DNA from: Pseudomonas deceptionensis
GTDB lineage: Bacteria > Pseudomonadota > Gammaproteobacteria > Pseudomonadales > Pseudomonadaceae
Direction: 5' to 3'
Assembly: GCF_900106095.1 (NCBI RefSeq)
Contig: NZ_FNUD01000002.1
Span: 3,927,501 to 3,991,500 of the forward strand
Length of the DNA stretch: 64,000 bases
Part shown: piece after piece, positions 26,160 to 34,958 of the stretch
How the letters are laid out: the number at the start of each line of letters is the position of its first letter
Numbering within the stretch: position 1 is the first letter of the stretch
The notes under the pieces: model-generated
Databases searched by the model: none
Told to the model about the DNA's origin: nothing
What the model saw: the letters and a program-made list of their open reading frames with translations, nothing else
Translations under genes and position numbers: made by a program

Positions 26160-28586
26160 TCAACGGTTTGACGAGTCCTTGGCCGCCACGCTCTGCTTGA
26201 GCGGGTAATGCCCGGCAGGCGCCTCCTGGCTGCCGGTTTTAACCTTGACCAGCGGGCGCCCCAGGTTGAACCAGGCCGCCAGGGCGGGCAGTAAAAAGAT
26301 CGCCCCAAGCACGTTGACCAGGAACATGAAGGACAGCAGCACGCCCATGTCGGCCTGGAATTTCAAGGGAGCAAAGGCCCAGGTACAGACGCCGATGGAC
26401 ATGGTCAGCGCGGTGAACACTGCCGCCGTACCACGTTGGCACATGGCCTGGTAAAACGCGTTGCGCAGGTCCTTGCCGTCGGCCATCTCATGAGCAATGC
26501 GCTCGTACAGATAAATCCCGTAATCGACCCCCACCCCCACGCCCAGCGCCATCACGGGCAAGGTTGCGACCTTGAGGCCGATGCCCAGGGTCGCCATCAA
26601 GGCGTTGCACAGAATGGCGACGATCGCCAACGGCACCAGAATGCACAGCACTGCGCGAAATGAGCCGAAGGTCAGCCAGCAGAACAGCGCTACCGAGCCG
26701 AACAGGGCGGCCAGCATCACCACCTCGGCCTGCTTGACCGCTTCGTTGGACGCGGCCATCACGCCCACGTTGCCGCCCGCCATCAGGAACTCCACATTCG
26801 GCCCTTGCAGGCCGGCAATGATGCGTTGGGTTTCATTGACCACATGGCTGACGGTCGCACCTTCGTGGTCGGTGAGGAACACCAGGATCTGCATGCGCTG
26901 GCAGCCTTCCGTCACCAGCCCGTCATCCGGCATATATGCCCGGGAGCCCTGACTCAGGCCACGCTCGGAACCCGGGATTGCCGACCAGCGCGGATTGCCT
27001 TCGTTGTTGCCGGCAATCACGGTTTTGCCCATGCCCGCCACACTCTGTACCGACTGCACGCCGGCCACGCTGCGGATCTGAAAATCGAACGACTCGATTG
27101 CCCGCATCACCTGCGGCGCCAGGCAACCTTCTTCGATGCCCTTGACCTGCACAAACACCGACATCACATCCAGGCCGATGGAATAACTGTTGATGATCTT
27201 CTGGTTGTCCTGGTTGTAACGCGAGTCGGCCCGCAGCTCCGGCGCACCGACACCAATATCGCCCACCGCCAGGTCCCGGGCCTTCCAGGCGCCCACGCCC
27301 AACAGCAGCAGGCTGATCACAAACACCGCCAGCGCCGGTTTCGGCTCGGCCAGCGCCGACAGGCGCCACCACAAGGCGTGCTTGCCCTGAACCTTGAGCC
27401 CTTGGGCCATGGCACTCGGCTCAAGCTTCAAGTACGAAAGAATGATCGGCAGCATCAGCTTGTTGGTGATGATCATCAGCATCACCCCGATACAGGCGGT
27501 CACCCCCAGTTCATGGACGATGGGAATGTCGATCAGCATAATCACGCCAAAGCCCAGGGCGTTCATCAACAGCGCCAGGGAGCCCGGAATGAAAATCTTG
27601 CAAAAGGCACCGCGGGCAGCCTCCACCGACGAACTGCCGCCCAGCACATCCTGCTTCCAGGCATTGGTCATCTGTACCGCATGGGATACACCAATCGAGA
27701 AAATCAGGAACGGCACCAGGATCGACATCGGGTCGATCCCCAGCCCCAGCAAAGGCAGCAACCCCAGAAGCCATACCACCGGCAGCAAAGCCACAGCCAG
27801 CGCCACCACGGTCAGGCGCCATGAGCGCGAATAGAACCACAACATCAGGGCCGTGATCACAAAGGCAATCACGAAGAAACCGATCACGGTGGTCAGCCCG
27901 TCGACCACATCACCCACCAGCTTGGCAAAGCCGACGATATTGATCTCGACATCGTCATTGCTGTACTTGGCGCGGATATCTTCAAGCCGCTTGGCCACCT
28001 CGGCATAGGACACCGATTTACCGGTTTGCGGGTCCAGGTCCTGCAAGTCGGCGCGTACCATCGATGACGTCAAGTCATTGGATACCAGCCGCCCCACCTG
28101 CCCCGAACGGGCCACGTTGCTGCGCACCTGGGACAGGTCTTCGGCGGAACCGGTAAAGCGCGGCGGCACCACCACGTCACCAAAGAATCCGTCTTCGGTG
28201 ATTTCGATGTAACGCACGTTGGCCGTAAACAGCGAGGTCACACTGGCGCGGCTCACACCGTTGATGAAGAACACGTCATCGGTGACTTTGTTCAGGGTTT
28301 CGAGGTACTTGCGGTTATAGATATCGCCCTCGCCCTTCCACTTGACGCTGACCAGAAAGCGGTTGGCGCCGGTGAAGTACTGGCTGAAGTTGAGGAAGTT
28401 GACCATAAACGCGTTGCGCACCGGGATCTGCTTGTTAAAGCCCGGGTCCAGCTGGGTATAGGTGGCGCTGTAGCCCAGGGCCAGGGTCAGCAGTACAAAC
28501 AGCGCCAGCAAGCCCTTGCGCCAGGTGATGAGCAGATCGGCAACGCGCTCGACCGCGCGGTTTACCGCAGTTTTTTCGCGACTCAC
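26160..28586 (-). CDS. RND/MMPL-family exporter
   Basis: An 808-residue RND protein of the MMPL/HpnN type. It has an N-terminal TM segment and periplasmic loop, then two TM blocks with the pattern SMLVPFLIFSIGVSHAVQM and VMALGVGVGVDYGIYLYERI. It lacks membrane-fusion and outer-membrane partners. Such proteins move lipids, hopanoids or hydrophobic substrates across the periplasm. Start GTG overlaps the stop of the beta-propeller gene by 4 bases (GTGA). A 154-base gap separates it from luxR. The likely cargo is the lipid handled by the adjacent enzymes (inference). Confidence 0.92.
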   Translation of the reverse strand: MSREKTAVNRAVERVADLLITWRKGLLALFVLLTLALGYSATYTQLDPGFNKQIPVRNAFMVNFLNFSQYFTGANRFLVSVKWKGEGDIYNRKYLETLNKVTDDVFFINGVSRASVTSLFTANVRYIEITEDGFFGDVVVPPRFTGSAEDLSQVRSNVARSGQVGRLVSNDLTSSMVRADLQDLDPQTGKSVSYAEVAKRLEDIRAKYSNDDVEINIVGFAKLVGDVVDGLTTVIGFFVIAFVITALMLWFYSRSWRLTVVALAVALLPVVWLLGLLPLLGLGIDPMSILVPFLIFSIGVSHAVQMTNAWKQDVLGGSSSVEAARGAFCKIFIPGSLALLMNALGFGVIMLIDIPIVHELGVTACIGVMLMIITNKLMLPIILSYLKLEPSAMAQGLKVQGKHALWWRLSALAEPKPALAVFVISLLLLGVGAWKARDLAVGDIGVGAPELRADSRYNQDNQKIINSYSIGLDVMSVFVQVKGIEEGCLAPQVMRAIESFDFQIRSVAGVQSVQSVAGMGKTVIAGNNEGNPRWSAIPGSERGLSQGSRAYMPDDGLVTEGCQRMQILVFLTDHEGATVSHVVNETQRIIAGLQGPNVEFLMAGGNVGVMAASNEAVKQAEVVMLAALFGSVALFCWLTFGSFRAVLCILVPLAIVAILCNALMATLGIGLKVATLPVMALGVGVGVDYGIYLYERIAHEMADGKDLRNAFYQAMCQRGTAAVFTALTMSIGVCTWAFAPLKFQADMGVLLSFMFLVNVLGAIFLLPALAAWFNLGRPLVKVKTGSQEAPAGHYPLKQSVAAKDSSNR

Positions 28587-29563
28587 TTGGCACCTCCAAG
28601 TGCAGCAACACTGCCATCAGTGCCCTGGAACACACCGCGTTCACCGCCCACCAGCAGGCGCCCGGTATCCACCAGTACCGCTGAAGTCAATGTCCCCAGG
28701 CCCGACAGCCGAGTGGCACTGACCAGGTGGCCATTACCGTCCAGACGCACCAGGGAGCTGCCAGCCCCGACAATCAGCAACCCGCCGCCATTGGGCAACA
28801 GCGCATGACCGTAAAGTGGCAACTGATTCCCCACCGCCACCGCGTCCCAGGTACGGCCAAAATTCTGACTGACAAACACATGGCCGCGCATGCCGTAGGC
28901 CACCCAACGATCCGGGCTCAGCCGCACCACACCAAACAAGGAACCGTTGTAGAACGGCTCCAGCTTTTTCCAGTTGCGGCCGGCATCATCGCTGCGCAGT
29001 ACCAGGCCTTGCTCACCGACCACCATCCGCCGACCATCCGCACCGCCGTCCATGCCATTGAGGTGAGCACTGTCTACCTCAATGGGCTGGGCTTGCCAGG
29101 TGAGGCCGTCATCATCGGACTGGTAAAACTTGCCAAAACTGCCGAAGGTCATCACGCGGTTGCCGCCGGCACTCCAGATCCCCAGCAAAGGCTCGGCGAT
29201 TTCGCCGTCATAGCGGACCTCGGTCCAGTGCGCGCCTTTGTCAACGGAGCGCAAAATCCAGCCATCGTGGCCCACCGCCAACAGGTTTTTGTCATCCAGC
29301 GCCACCAGCGCGGTCAGGGTCAGATCACGCTGCGGCTCGACCGCAGCCGGTTGCCAGGACACGCCCTGATCATCACTGAGCAAAATATTGCCGCGCTCAC
29401 CCACCGCGACCACACGCTGGTCGAGGTACAGCATGCCGTTGATTTGCAGGCGATCCGGGCGCAATTGGGCCGAGGCGACGTTTGAGGCAGTGCGGGGGGA
29501 GAAGGTAAACGCGATGGTTGCAGCGACAATCAGGCATACCAGATAGCCGATTAATGAGCGCAT
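28583..29563 (-). CDS. YCF48/BNR-repeat beta-propeller protein
   Basis: A 326-residue exported protein: an N-terminal hydrophobic segment (residues 5-22), then repeated blades with the BNR-like pattern S-x-D-x-G-x-x-W (LLSDDQGVSW, RSVDKGAHW, QSDDDGLTW, RSDDAGRNW, VSQNFGRTW). It belongs to the YCF48/HCF136-like group, here found with RND exporters rather than photosystem II. It probably serves as a periplasmic partner or folding factor of the exporter, with which it is translationally coupled. It is the first gene of the whole minus-strand cluster; the REP array lies upstream. Confidence 0.88.
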   Translation of the reverse strand: MRSLIGYLVCLIVAATIAFTFSPRTASNVASAQLRPDRLQINGMLYLDQRVVAVGERGNILLSDDQGVSWQPAAVEPQRDLTLTALVALDDKNLLAVGHDGWILRSVDKGAHWTEVRYDGEIAEPLLGIWSAGGNRVMTFGSFGKFYQSDDDGLTWQAQPIEVDSAHLNGMDGGADGRRMVVGEQGLVLRSDDAGRNWKKLEPFYNGSLFGVVRLSPDRWVAYGMRGHVFVSQNFGRTWDAVAVGNQLPLYGHALLPNGGGLLIVGAGSSLVRLDGNGHLVSATRLSGLGTLTSAVLVDTGRLLVGGERGVFQGTDGSVAALGGAK

Positions 29564-29773
29564 GGTAGATGCCTCGCTGCACGATTCAGTTGCTGGGCAG
29601 AGTTCATGCAGCCAGTCCTCTTTTTATTATCTTGGATGCCCTGGCTGCCTCCTCGGCGAAGTGGCCAGAACCTGCCTTCGATCATCGGACTGGTCGGTCA
29701 CACACACATCGTCCAAACGGCCTAGCCCGGATGGAGGAGTGAAAAAACGGCCAGAGAGAATGGTTTTGCACCG

Positions 29774-29920
29774 GTAGCCGCTGACGAGTGGAACGAGGCT
29801 GCGTTCGAGCGCGAAGCGGTCGCAAAACCGGTACACGCGGTATGCCTGATTAGCCGTGGAAGCTGACTTTACGACTGCTGCGCAGCCGAACGCAGCCTCG
29901 CACGGCTCGTCAGCGGCTAC
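29774..29920. repeat. REP doublet, unit 1
   Basis: Begins GTAGCCGCTGACGAG and ends with its exact inverse, CTCGTCAGCGGCTAC. Between them are GAACGAGGCTGCG, AGCGCGAAGCGGTCGCAAA, ACCGGTACACGCGG and GCAGCCGAACGCAGCC blocks. This is a REPIN-type structure, mobilised in trans by RAYT transposases in related Pseudomonas; no RAYT gene is in the window. Confidence 0.9.
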
Positions 29921-29943
29921 AGATTCGCCACCAATTCCGTGTT

Positions 29944-30080
29944 GTAGCCGCTGACGAGTAGAACGAGGCTGCGAACGAGCGCGCAGCGGTCGCAAAGCCG
30001 GTACACGCGGTATGCCTGATTAACCGTGGAAGCTGATATCACGACTGCTACGCAGCCTCGCACGGCTCGTCAGCGGCTAC
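29944..30080. repeat. REP doublet, unit 2
   Basis: Same ends as unit 1. It is 10 bases shorter because one copy of the GCAGCCGAAC block is missing before the right end. Confidence 0.9.
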
Positions 30081-30103
30081 AGATTCGCCACCGACTCCGT
30101 GTT

Positions 30104-30250
30104 GTAGCCGCTGACGAGTAGAACGAGGCTACGTTCGAGCGCGAAGCGGTCGCAAAACCGGTACACGCGGTTTGCCTGATTAACCGAGGAAGCTGACTTT
30201 ACGACTGCTGCGCAGCCGAACGCAGCCTCGCACGGCTCGTCAGCGGCTAC
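30104..30250. repeat. REP doublet, unit 3
   Basis: Same ends and length as unit 1. It starts 160 bases after unit 2, where other unit spacings are 170. Confidence 0.9.
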
Positions 30251-30273
30251 AGATTCGCCACCGACTCCGAGTT

Positions 30274-30420
30274 GTAGCCGCTGACGAGTAGAACGAGGCT
30301 GCGTTCGAGCGCGAAGCGGTCGCAAAACCGGTACACGCGGTTTGCCTGATTAACCGAGGAAGCTGACTTTACGACTGCTACGCAGCCGATCGCAGCCTCG
30401 CATGGCTCGTCAGCTCCTAC
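30274..30420. repeat. REP doublet, unit 4
   Basis: Same left end. The right end is mutated to CTCGTCAGCTCCTAC, so the arms no longer pair fully. Confidence 0.88.
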
Positions 30421-30443
30421 AAATTCGCCAGCAATTCCGTGTT

Positions 30444-30560
30444 GTAGCCGCTGACGAGTAGAACGAGGCTGCGAACGAGCGCGAAGCGGTCGCAAAACCG
30501 CTACACGCGCAGTGCCTCATTAACCGAGGAAGCTGACTTAACGACTGCTGCGCAGCCTCA
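30444..30560. repeat. REP doublet, unit 5, right end lost
   Basis: Intact left end and middle. The copy stops at GCAGCCTCACACACTC, just before the stop codon of the MATE gene on the minus strand, so the right REP is missing. Confidence 0.85.
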
Positions 30561-30565
30561 CACAC

Positions 30566-31921
30566 TCAAACCAGCCGCTGAATCTGCTTGTGCCGCCATA
30601 CCAGCCGGTAGTACGCGGTTTGCAGCGCCAGCATGGCGATGTAGGTCACGGGGAACGCCATCCACACGCCTTCAAGACCGAAGTGGGCATTGAGGGCATA
30701 CGCCACCGGCAGCTCGATGCACAGCACACAGAAGATGGTGATCCCCATCGGCACCAGCACCACGCCGCTGGCCCGCATGATCCCGCCGATCACCGCCTGG
30801 AAGCCAAATACCAGAATGCTCCACAGCATGATGTGCAGCAGGTGTTCGGCCCGAACCCGCGCATCGACGTCAGTGATAAACAGCCCCAGCAACCAGTGCG
30901 ACAGCACGTAGCCCAGCACAATCAGGGCACCGGTCAGGCACAGGTTGATCAGCAGGCCTGTGCGCAGGATCGCGCCTATACGTTCAATGCGTCCCGCACC
31001 GATAGCCTGGGCCCCAAGAATGGAGGCGGTGATGGCAATCGACAACGCCGGAAACTGCACGTAGTTGACGATCTGGGTGACCGCGCCATAGGCCGCTGTA
31101 GCCTGGGAACCGTGGCTGTTGACCAGCGCCAGAATCACCAGCTCCGACAACGACAGCACCACCATTTGCACGCCGGTGGGCAAGCCGATGCGCAACACCT
31201 TGCCCAGAATTTCGGGGGTCAGGCGCAGCGCGGCCAACAGCTCGCGGTCCGGCGCCATGACATGGTTTTTGTGCCGCAGACGCAGCACCAGAAACAGCAT
31301 GGCCAGCACGTTGCCCACCAGCCCCGCATAGGCAGCACTTTGAATGCCCATCGGTGGCAACCCGGTCCAGCCGAGGATCAGCGCCGGCGTCAGCAGCAAA
31401 CCCACCGCCGTAGACACCATCAGCGCCAGCAACGGCGAAACCGTGTCACTGACGCCACGCAAAATTTGCGTAAACAGAATAAACACCAGCAGCAACGGCA
31501 TGATCAGCATCATCACCCGGGCATAGCCCACCGCCTCGTCCAGCACGTCGGCCGGCGTGCCCAGTGCCTGCAAGGCAGGCCGCGCCAGCAAGCTGCCCAG
31601 CACCGCCGCGGCCAGGCCGATCAACGCCCCCAGGGTCAGCGTGGCCCCCGTGATCTGCTTGACCATTGCGGTCTCGCGCGCCCCCCAGGCCTGCCCGATC
31701 AGCACCGAAGCCCCCGCCCCCAGGCCGATCACCAACGCGATAAAGAAAAACACGATGGGAAACATCCCCGACACCGCTGCCAGCGCCTGGGTGCCCAGCA
31801 ACTGCCCGACATAAATACCGTTGAGCGTGCCGGAAAAACTCTGAAGGAAATTGGACAGCACCATCGGCGCCAGAAAGATCAGGTAGATCTGCCACAGCGG
31901 CCGTTGCGAAGGGGTTTGCAT
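30566..31921 (-). CDS. MATE-family efflux transporter
   Basis: Multidrug and toxin extrusion protein, 451 residues with 12 membrane segments in two homologous halves. The start FLAPMVLSNFLQSFSGTLNG and VGQLLGTQALAAVSGMFP are typical of NorM-like MATE pumps, driven by Na+ or H+. The start at 31921 is the first ATG of the conserved region; a longer open frame upstream reads basic, non-conserved sequence. It is divergent from a two-component system with 199 bases between, which could control it. Confidence 0.92.
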   Translation of the reverse strand: MQTPSQRPLWQIYLIFLAPMVLSNFLQSFSGTLNGIYVGQLLGTQALAAVSGMFPIVFFFIALVIGLGAGASVLIGQAWGARETAMVKQITGATLTLGALIGLAAAVLGSLLARPALQALGTPADVLDEAVGYARVMMLIMPLLLVFILFTQILRGVSDTVSPLLALMVSTAVGLLLTPALILGWTGLPPMGIQSAAYAGLVGNVLAMLFLVLRLRHKNHVMAPDRELLAALRLTPEILGKVLRIGLPTGVQMVVLSLSELVILALVNSHGSQATAAYGAVTQIVNYVQFPALSIAITASILGAQAIGAGRIERIGAILRTGLLINLCLTGALIVLGYVLSHWLLGLFITDVDARVRAEHLLHIMLWSILVFGFQAVIGGIMRASGVVLVPMGITIFCVLCIELPVAYALNAHFGLEGVWMAFPVTYIAMLALQTAYYRLVWRHKQIQRLV

Positions 31922-32120
31922 TAAGAGAGGGCCTGATGAAATAAACGTCAAAGGTTTATACCGCAAATGTATCTGAATGTTGAATCCTGGGCCCACGGCA
32001 TAAAAGGCATTTCGGCTACGCTTCCTGACAGCCCGCTGAACGTGAAGAAATATTAAGAAACGTTTCAGCATTTTGTAGGCAAAATGTGCTTACCGCTGAA
32101 AAAGCCCATCAGGTGACGGT

Positions 32121-32804
32121 ATGACCCGTATTTTGACCATTGAAGACGATGCCGTGACGGCGAAAGAAATCGTGGCTGAATTGACCAGCCACGGCCTTGA
32201 GGTCGACTGGGTAGCCAATGGCCGCGAAGGTCTGGTACGCGCCGTCAGTGGCGACTACGACCTGATCACCCTCGACCGCATGCTCCCGGAGCTGGACGGG
32301 CTGGCGATTGTCACCACCTTGCGCACCATCGGCGTCAGTACCCCGATCCTGATGATCAGCGCCTTGTCCGATGTCGACGAGCGTGTACGCGGCCTGCGCG
32401 CCGGGGGCGATGACTACCTGACCAAACCTTTTGCCAGCGACGAGATGGCGGCCCGGGTTGAAGTCTTGCTGCGGCGCAAGAGCCCGGTGGACAAGTACGA
32501 AACCTCATTGCGCGTCTGCGACCTGGAGCTGAACCTGATCACCCGCGAAGCCAGCCGCAGCGATCAACAGCTGAGCCTGCTGCCCACCGAGTACAAGTTG
32601 CTGGAATTCCTGATGCGCAACACCGGGCAAATCCTCTCGCGCATGATGATTTTCGAGGAAGTCTGGGGTTATCACTTCGACCCGGGCACCAACCTGATTG
32701 ACGTGCACATCGGCCGCCTGCGCAAAAAGATCGACCCACCGGGCCTGGTGCCCCTGATCCGCACCGTTCGAGGCTCGGGCTATGTCATTGCCGAACCCCT
32801 CTAA
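32121..32804 (+). CDS. OmpR-family response regulator
   Basis: A 227-residue regulator. Receiver domain: acidic pocket Asp9-Asp10, phospho-acceptor Asp52 (LDRML), Lys102 in TKPF. The C-terminal winged helix has LLPTEYKLLEFLMRNTGQIL and LIDVHIGRLRKKID. It overlaps the sensor kinase by 23 bases. Its targets are unknown; the divergent MATE gene is one candidate. It is of the TctD/IrlR-like group, not recognisably PfeR or ColR. Confidence 0.94.
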   Translation: MTRILTIEDDAVTAKEIVAELTSHGLEVDWVANGREGLVRAVSGDYDLITLDRMLPELDGLAIVTTLRTIGVSTPILMISALSDVDERVRGLRAGGDDYLTKPFASDEMAARVEVLLRRKSPVDKYETSLRVCDLELNLITREASRSDQQLSLLPTEYKLLEFLMRNTGQILSRMMIFEEVWGYHFDPGTNLIDVHIGRLRKKIDPPGLVPLIRTVRGSGYVIAEPL

Positions 32805-34170
32805 GGGCTGGCGTTCTTCCAGCAGCCGGCTGCTGGCGCTATACAGTTTTCTGTTCGTGGCCTGGAGCTGCATCCTCATGGGGGTGCTGTATTACGAGGT
32901 CTCGGACTACCTGGGCAGCCTGGCCAAGCATTCGCTGATGCAGCGCCAACATCTGTTTGCGCGCTTTGAAGGCGAACAGCTGGACGAAGCGCTGGCCACC
33001 AGCATGACCTTCGACATGCGTGCCGTGGATGCCTACGGCCTGTTCGATGAACAGCGCAAGCCGCTCAGTGGACCGATCCGGTCATTCCCCGAGGGCTTGC
33101 CCCTGGATGGCCAGATCCACGCCCTGAGCACCTGCATCGATTCCGACGACCCCAACCTGCCGCAAGACAGTTGCGATGCCGTGGCCACCCAGACCAACGA
33201 CGGGCGCTGGCTGGTTCTGGTGCGCGACAACGGCTCGCTGTTTGCCGTCACCCGGATCATTTTGCATGCGCTGTTCTGGGGGGTGTCGCTGACCATCATC
33301 CCCGGCATTGCCGGCTGGCACTTGCTGCGCCGCCGTCCGTTGCAGCGCATCCGGGCGATTCAGGCCAGCGCTGAAGCGATTGTCGCGGGGGATTTGACCT
33401 ATCGCCTGCCGCTGTCCAATCGGCGTGACGAGCTGGACATGCTGGCAGCCATCGTCAACGCCATGCTCGACCGCATCGAACTGCTGATGCACGAGGTCAA
33501 GGGCGTGTGCGACAACATCGCCCACGACCTGCGCACCCCGCTCACCCGCTTGCGGGCCCAGCTGTACCGGATTCGCCAGCAGGCGGGCGAAGGCTCCCCC
33601 GAAGCGCTGCAACTGGACGAAGTCATCGGCGAAACCGACACCCTGATGGCACGTTTTCGCGGCTTGCTGCGTATATCGGAACTGGAAGACCATCAACGAC
33701 GCTCGGGCTTCCTGCAACTCGACCCGCTGCCACTGCTGCAGGAGCTGTATGACTTTTACCTGCCGCTGGCAGAAGAAGGCCAGGTCACGCTGACGCTCGA
33801 CGTGGCACCGACGCTGCCCAGCCTGACCGGCGACCGTGCGCTGCTGTTCGAAGCCCTGGCCAACCTGCTGAGCAACTCGATCAAATTCACCCCGCCGGGC
33901 GGAGAAGTGATTTTGCGTGCCTCGGACGACAACGACAGCCTGCGTATCGAAGTTCTCGACACCGGCCCCGGTATCCCCGAAGCCGAACGGGTGGCGGTAT
34001 TCCAGCGCTTTTATCGCTGTGATGAGACACACGCCGGGTTTGGTCTTGGCTTGTCCATCGTGGCCGCCATCGTCAACCTGCATGGCTTTAGCCTGGACGT
34101 GAGCAACCGTGAAAGCGGCGGCGCCTGGCTGACCCTGCACTGCCGGCAAAGTCTGATAAACCCGGGGTAA
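32782..34170 (+). CDS. Sensor histidine kinase
   Basis: A 462-residue membrane kinase. TM1 about 18-38, a periplasmic sensor of about 120 residues with three cysteines (Cys119, Cys131 and one earlier region), TM2 about 158-178, HAMP about 180-235, DHp with phospho-accepting His248 (NIAHDLRTPLTRLR), then the ATPase domain (NLLSNSIKF, DTGPGIPEAE, GFGLGLSIV). Its start lies within the 3' end of the regulator gene. The stimulus is unknown. Confidence 0.93.
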   Translation: MSLPNPSKGWRSSSSRLLALYSFLFVAWSCILMGVLYYEVSDYLGSLAKHSLMQRQHLFARFEGEQLDEALATSMTFDMRAVDAYGLFDEQRKPLSGPIRSFPEGLPLDGQIHALSTCIDSDDPNLPQDSCDAVATQTNDGRWLVLVRDNGSLFAVTRIILHALFWGVSLTIIPGIAGWHLLRRRPLQRIRAIQASAEAIVAGDLTYRLPLSNRRDELDMLAAIVNAMLDRIELLMHEVKGVCDNIAHDLRTPLTRLRAQLYRIRQQAGEGSPEALQLDEVIGETDTLMARFRGLLRISELEDHQRRSGFLQLDPLPLLQELYDFYLPLAEEGQVTLTLDVAPTLPSLTGDRALLFEALANLLSNSIKFTPPGGEVILRASDDNDSLRIEVLDTGPGIPEAERVAVFQRFYRCDETHAGFGLGLSIVAAIVNLHGFSLDVSNRESGGAWLTLHCRQSLINPG

Positions 34171-34187
34171 GCAGCGGTGTTATCTCT

Positions 34188-34215
34188 GCTGCCATCGCCC
34201 GTTGGCGATGGCAGC
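34188..34215. promoter_or_regulatory. Perfect 12-base stem-loop after the kinase gene
   Basis: GCTGCCATCGCC, CGTT, GGCGATGGCAGC. There is no T-run after it, so it may limit readthrough or protect mRNA rather than terminate by the classic route. It precedes the glyoxalase-like gene by 29 bases. Confidence 0.65.
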
Positions 34216-34244
34216 ACTAAAGTGTTTCAACTCCAGGAGGAACC

Positions 34245-34775
34245 ATGATTTCAGTCCAGAAAGCCAGGCAAATGGCCGAAAATTTGCACGCTTCGTTAGG
34301 CCGAAACAATCAGGAAGTCACTCACGCCACAGCACTCGAACTGGTCGCGCAGCAACTGGGCTACACGGACTGGAGCGTCGCATCGGCAATGCTCCCAGAG
34401 GAAGGTCCCCGGCAGGCGGCTACGTTCGAAAAAGCAATTCCGGTATTGCGAATATTTGACGAAACCAAGGCCCGCGAGTTCTATCTGGATTTTCTGGGCT
34501 TCAGCGTCGAGTTTGAGCACCGGTTCGAATCGGATCTACCGTTGTACCTGGGAATCAACCGAAGCGGTCTACAGCTCCATCTGTCCGAACATCATGGCGA
34601 CGCGAGCCCGGGGTCGACGACATTTATCCCCATGCAGAATATTGAAATGCTTCGGGATGAGTTACTTGGCAAACGCTACAAATACGGGCGCTCGGATATT
34701 GTTCAGCAAGGTTGGGGGCAAGTCCTGGAGGTGTACGACCCTTTCGGTAATCGGATCAGGTTCTGCCAATACTGA
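34245..34775 (+). CDS. Glyoxalase-superfamily protein with N-terminal extra domain
   Basis: A 176-residue protein. Residues 1-55 form a small helical domain (ENLHASLGRNNQEVTHATAL) and residues 62-176 a vicinal-oxygen-chelate fold (IPVLRIFDETKAREFYLDFL ... VYDPFGNRIRFC) as in bleomycin-resistance proteins and glyoxalases. The metal-binding residues are not all evident, so a binding role is as likely as an enzyme. AGGAGG lies 6 bases before the ATG. No partner gene is apparent. Confidence 0.85.
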   Translation: MISVQKARQMAENLHASLGRNNQEVTHATALELVAQQLGYTDWSVASAMLPEEGPRQAATFEKAIPVLRIFDETKAREFYLDFLGFSVEFEHRFESDLPLYLGINRSGLQLHLSEHHGDASPGSTTFIPMQNIEMLRDELLGKRYKYGRSDIVQQGWGQVLEVYDPFGNRIRFCQY

Positions 34776-34862
34776 TTTTGCCGGTGCCTTGCACCCGATC
34801 GCAGTGCAGCCCACGAGGTGCTTTAAGCACACCACAGTCATTACACCTTCTCCGCATATACC

Positions 34863-34886
34863 AAAACGATATATTTAAATCGTTTT
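34863..34886. promoter_or_regulatory. Inverted repeat upstream of binding-protein gene
   Basis: AAAACGAT, ATATTTAA, ATCGTTTT. It is 72 bases before the ATG at 34959, in an A+T-rich promoter region. The TTAAATCGT core also occurs near the IclR gene at 14610, but one shared core is weak evidence of a common regulator. Confidence 0.45.
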
Positions 34887-34958
34887 ATATTCTTTTTTAA
34901 ACTCTAAATTTCCTGCAAGACTCTCGTCATAACTCTTCCAACTCATGATGAGAACGAA

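Larger units (their letters stand above)
29564..30565. other. 1-kb gap dominated by a tandem REP-doublet array
   Basis: Bases 29564-29773 hold the promoter space of the YCF48-RND operon and no gene. Bases 29774-30560 hold five tandem repeat units, listed separately. Short open frames inside the repeats are near-identical copies of each other and are not genes. Confidence 0.85.

Noticed and set aside
26805..27824. 339-codon open frame on the plus strand
   Set aside because: Antisense to the RND exporter gene; no ribosome site and no protein family resemblance.
29774..30560. Regular repeats that might be a CRISPR array
   Set aside because: Units are 137-147 bases with internal inverted ends and nearly identical middles. 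CRISPR repeats are 23-50 bases with unlike spacers, and no cas gene is near.
30590..31924. 444-codon open frame on the plus strand
   Set aside because: It lies opposite the MATE gene. Its His/Gln/Arg-rich reading is typical of the antisense of a G+C-rich membrane protein gene.
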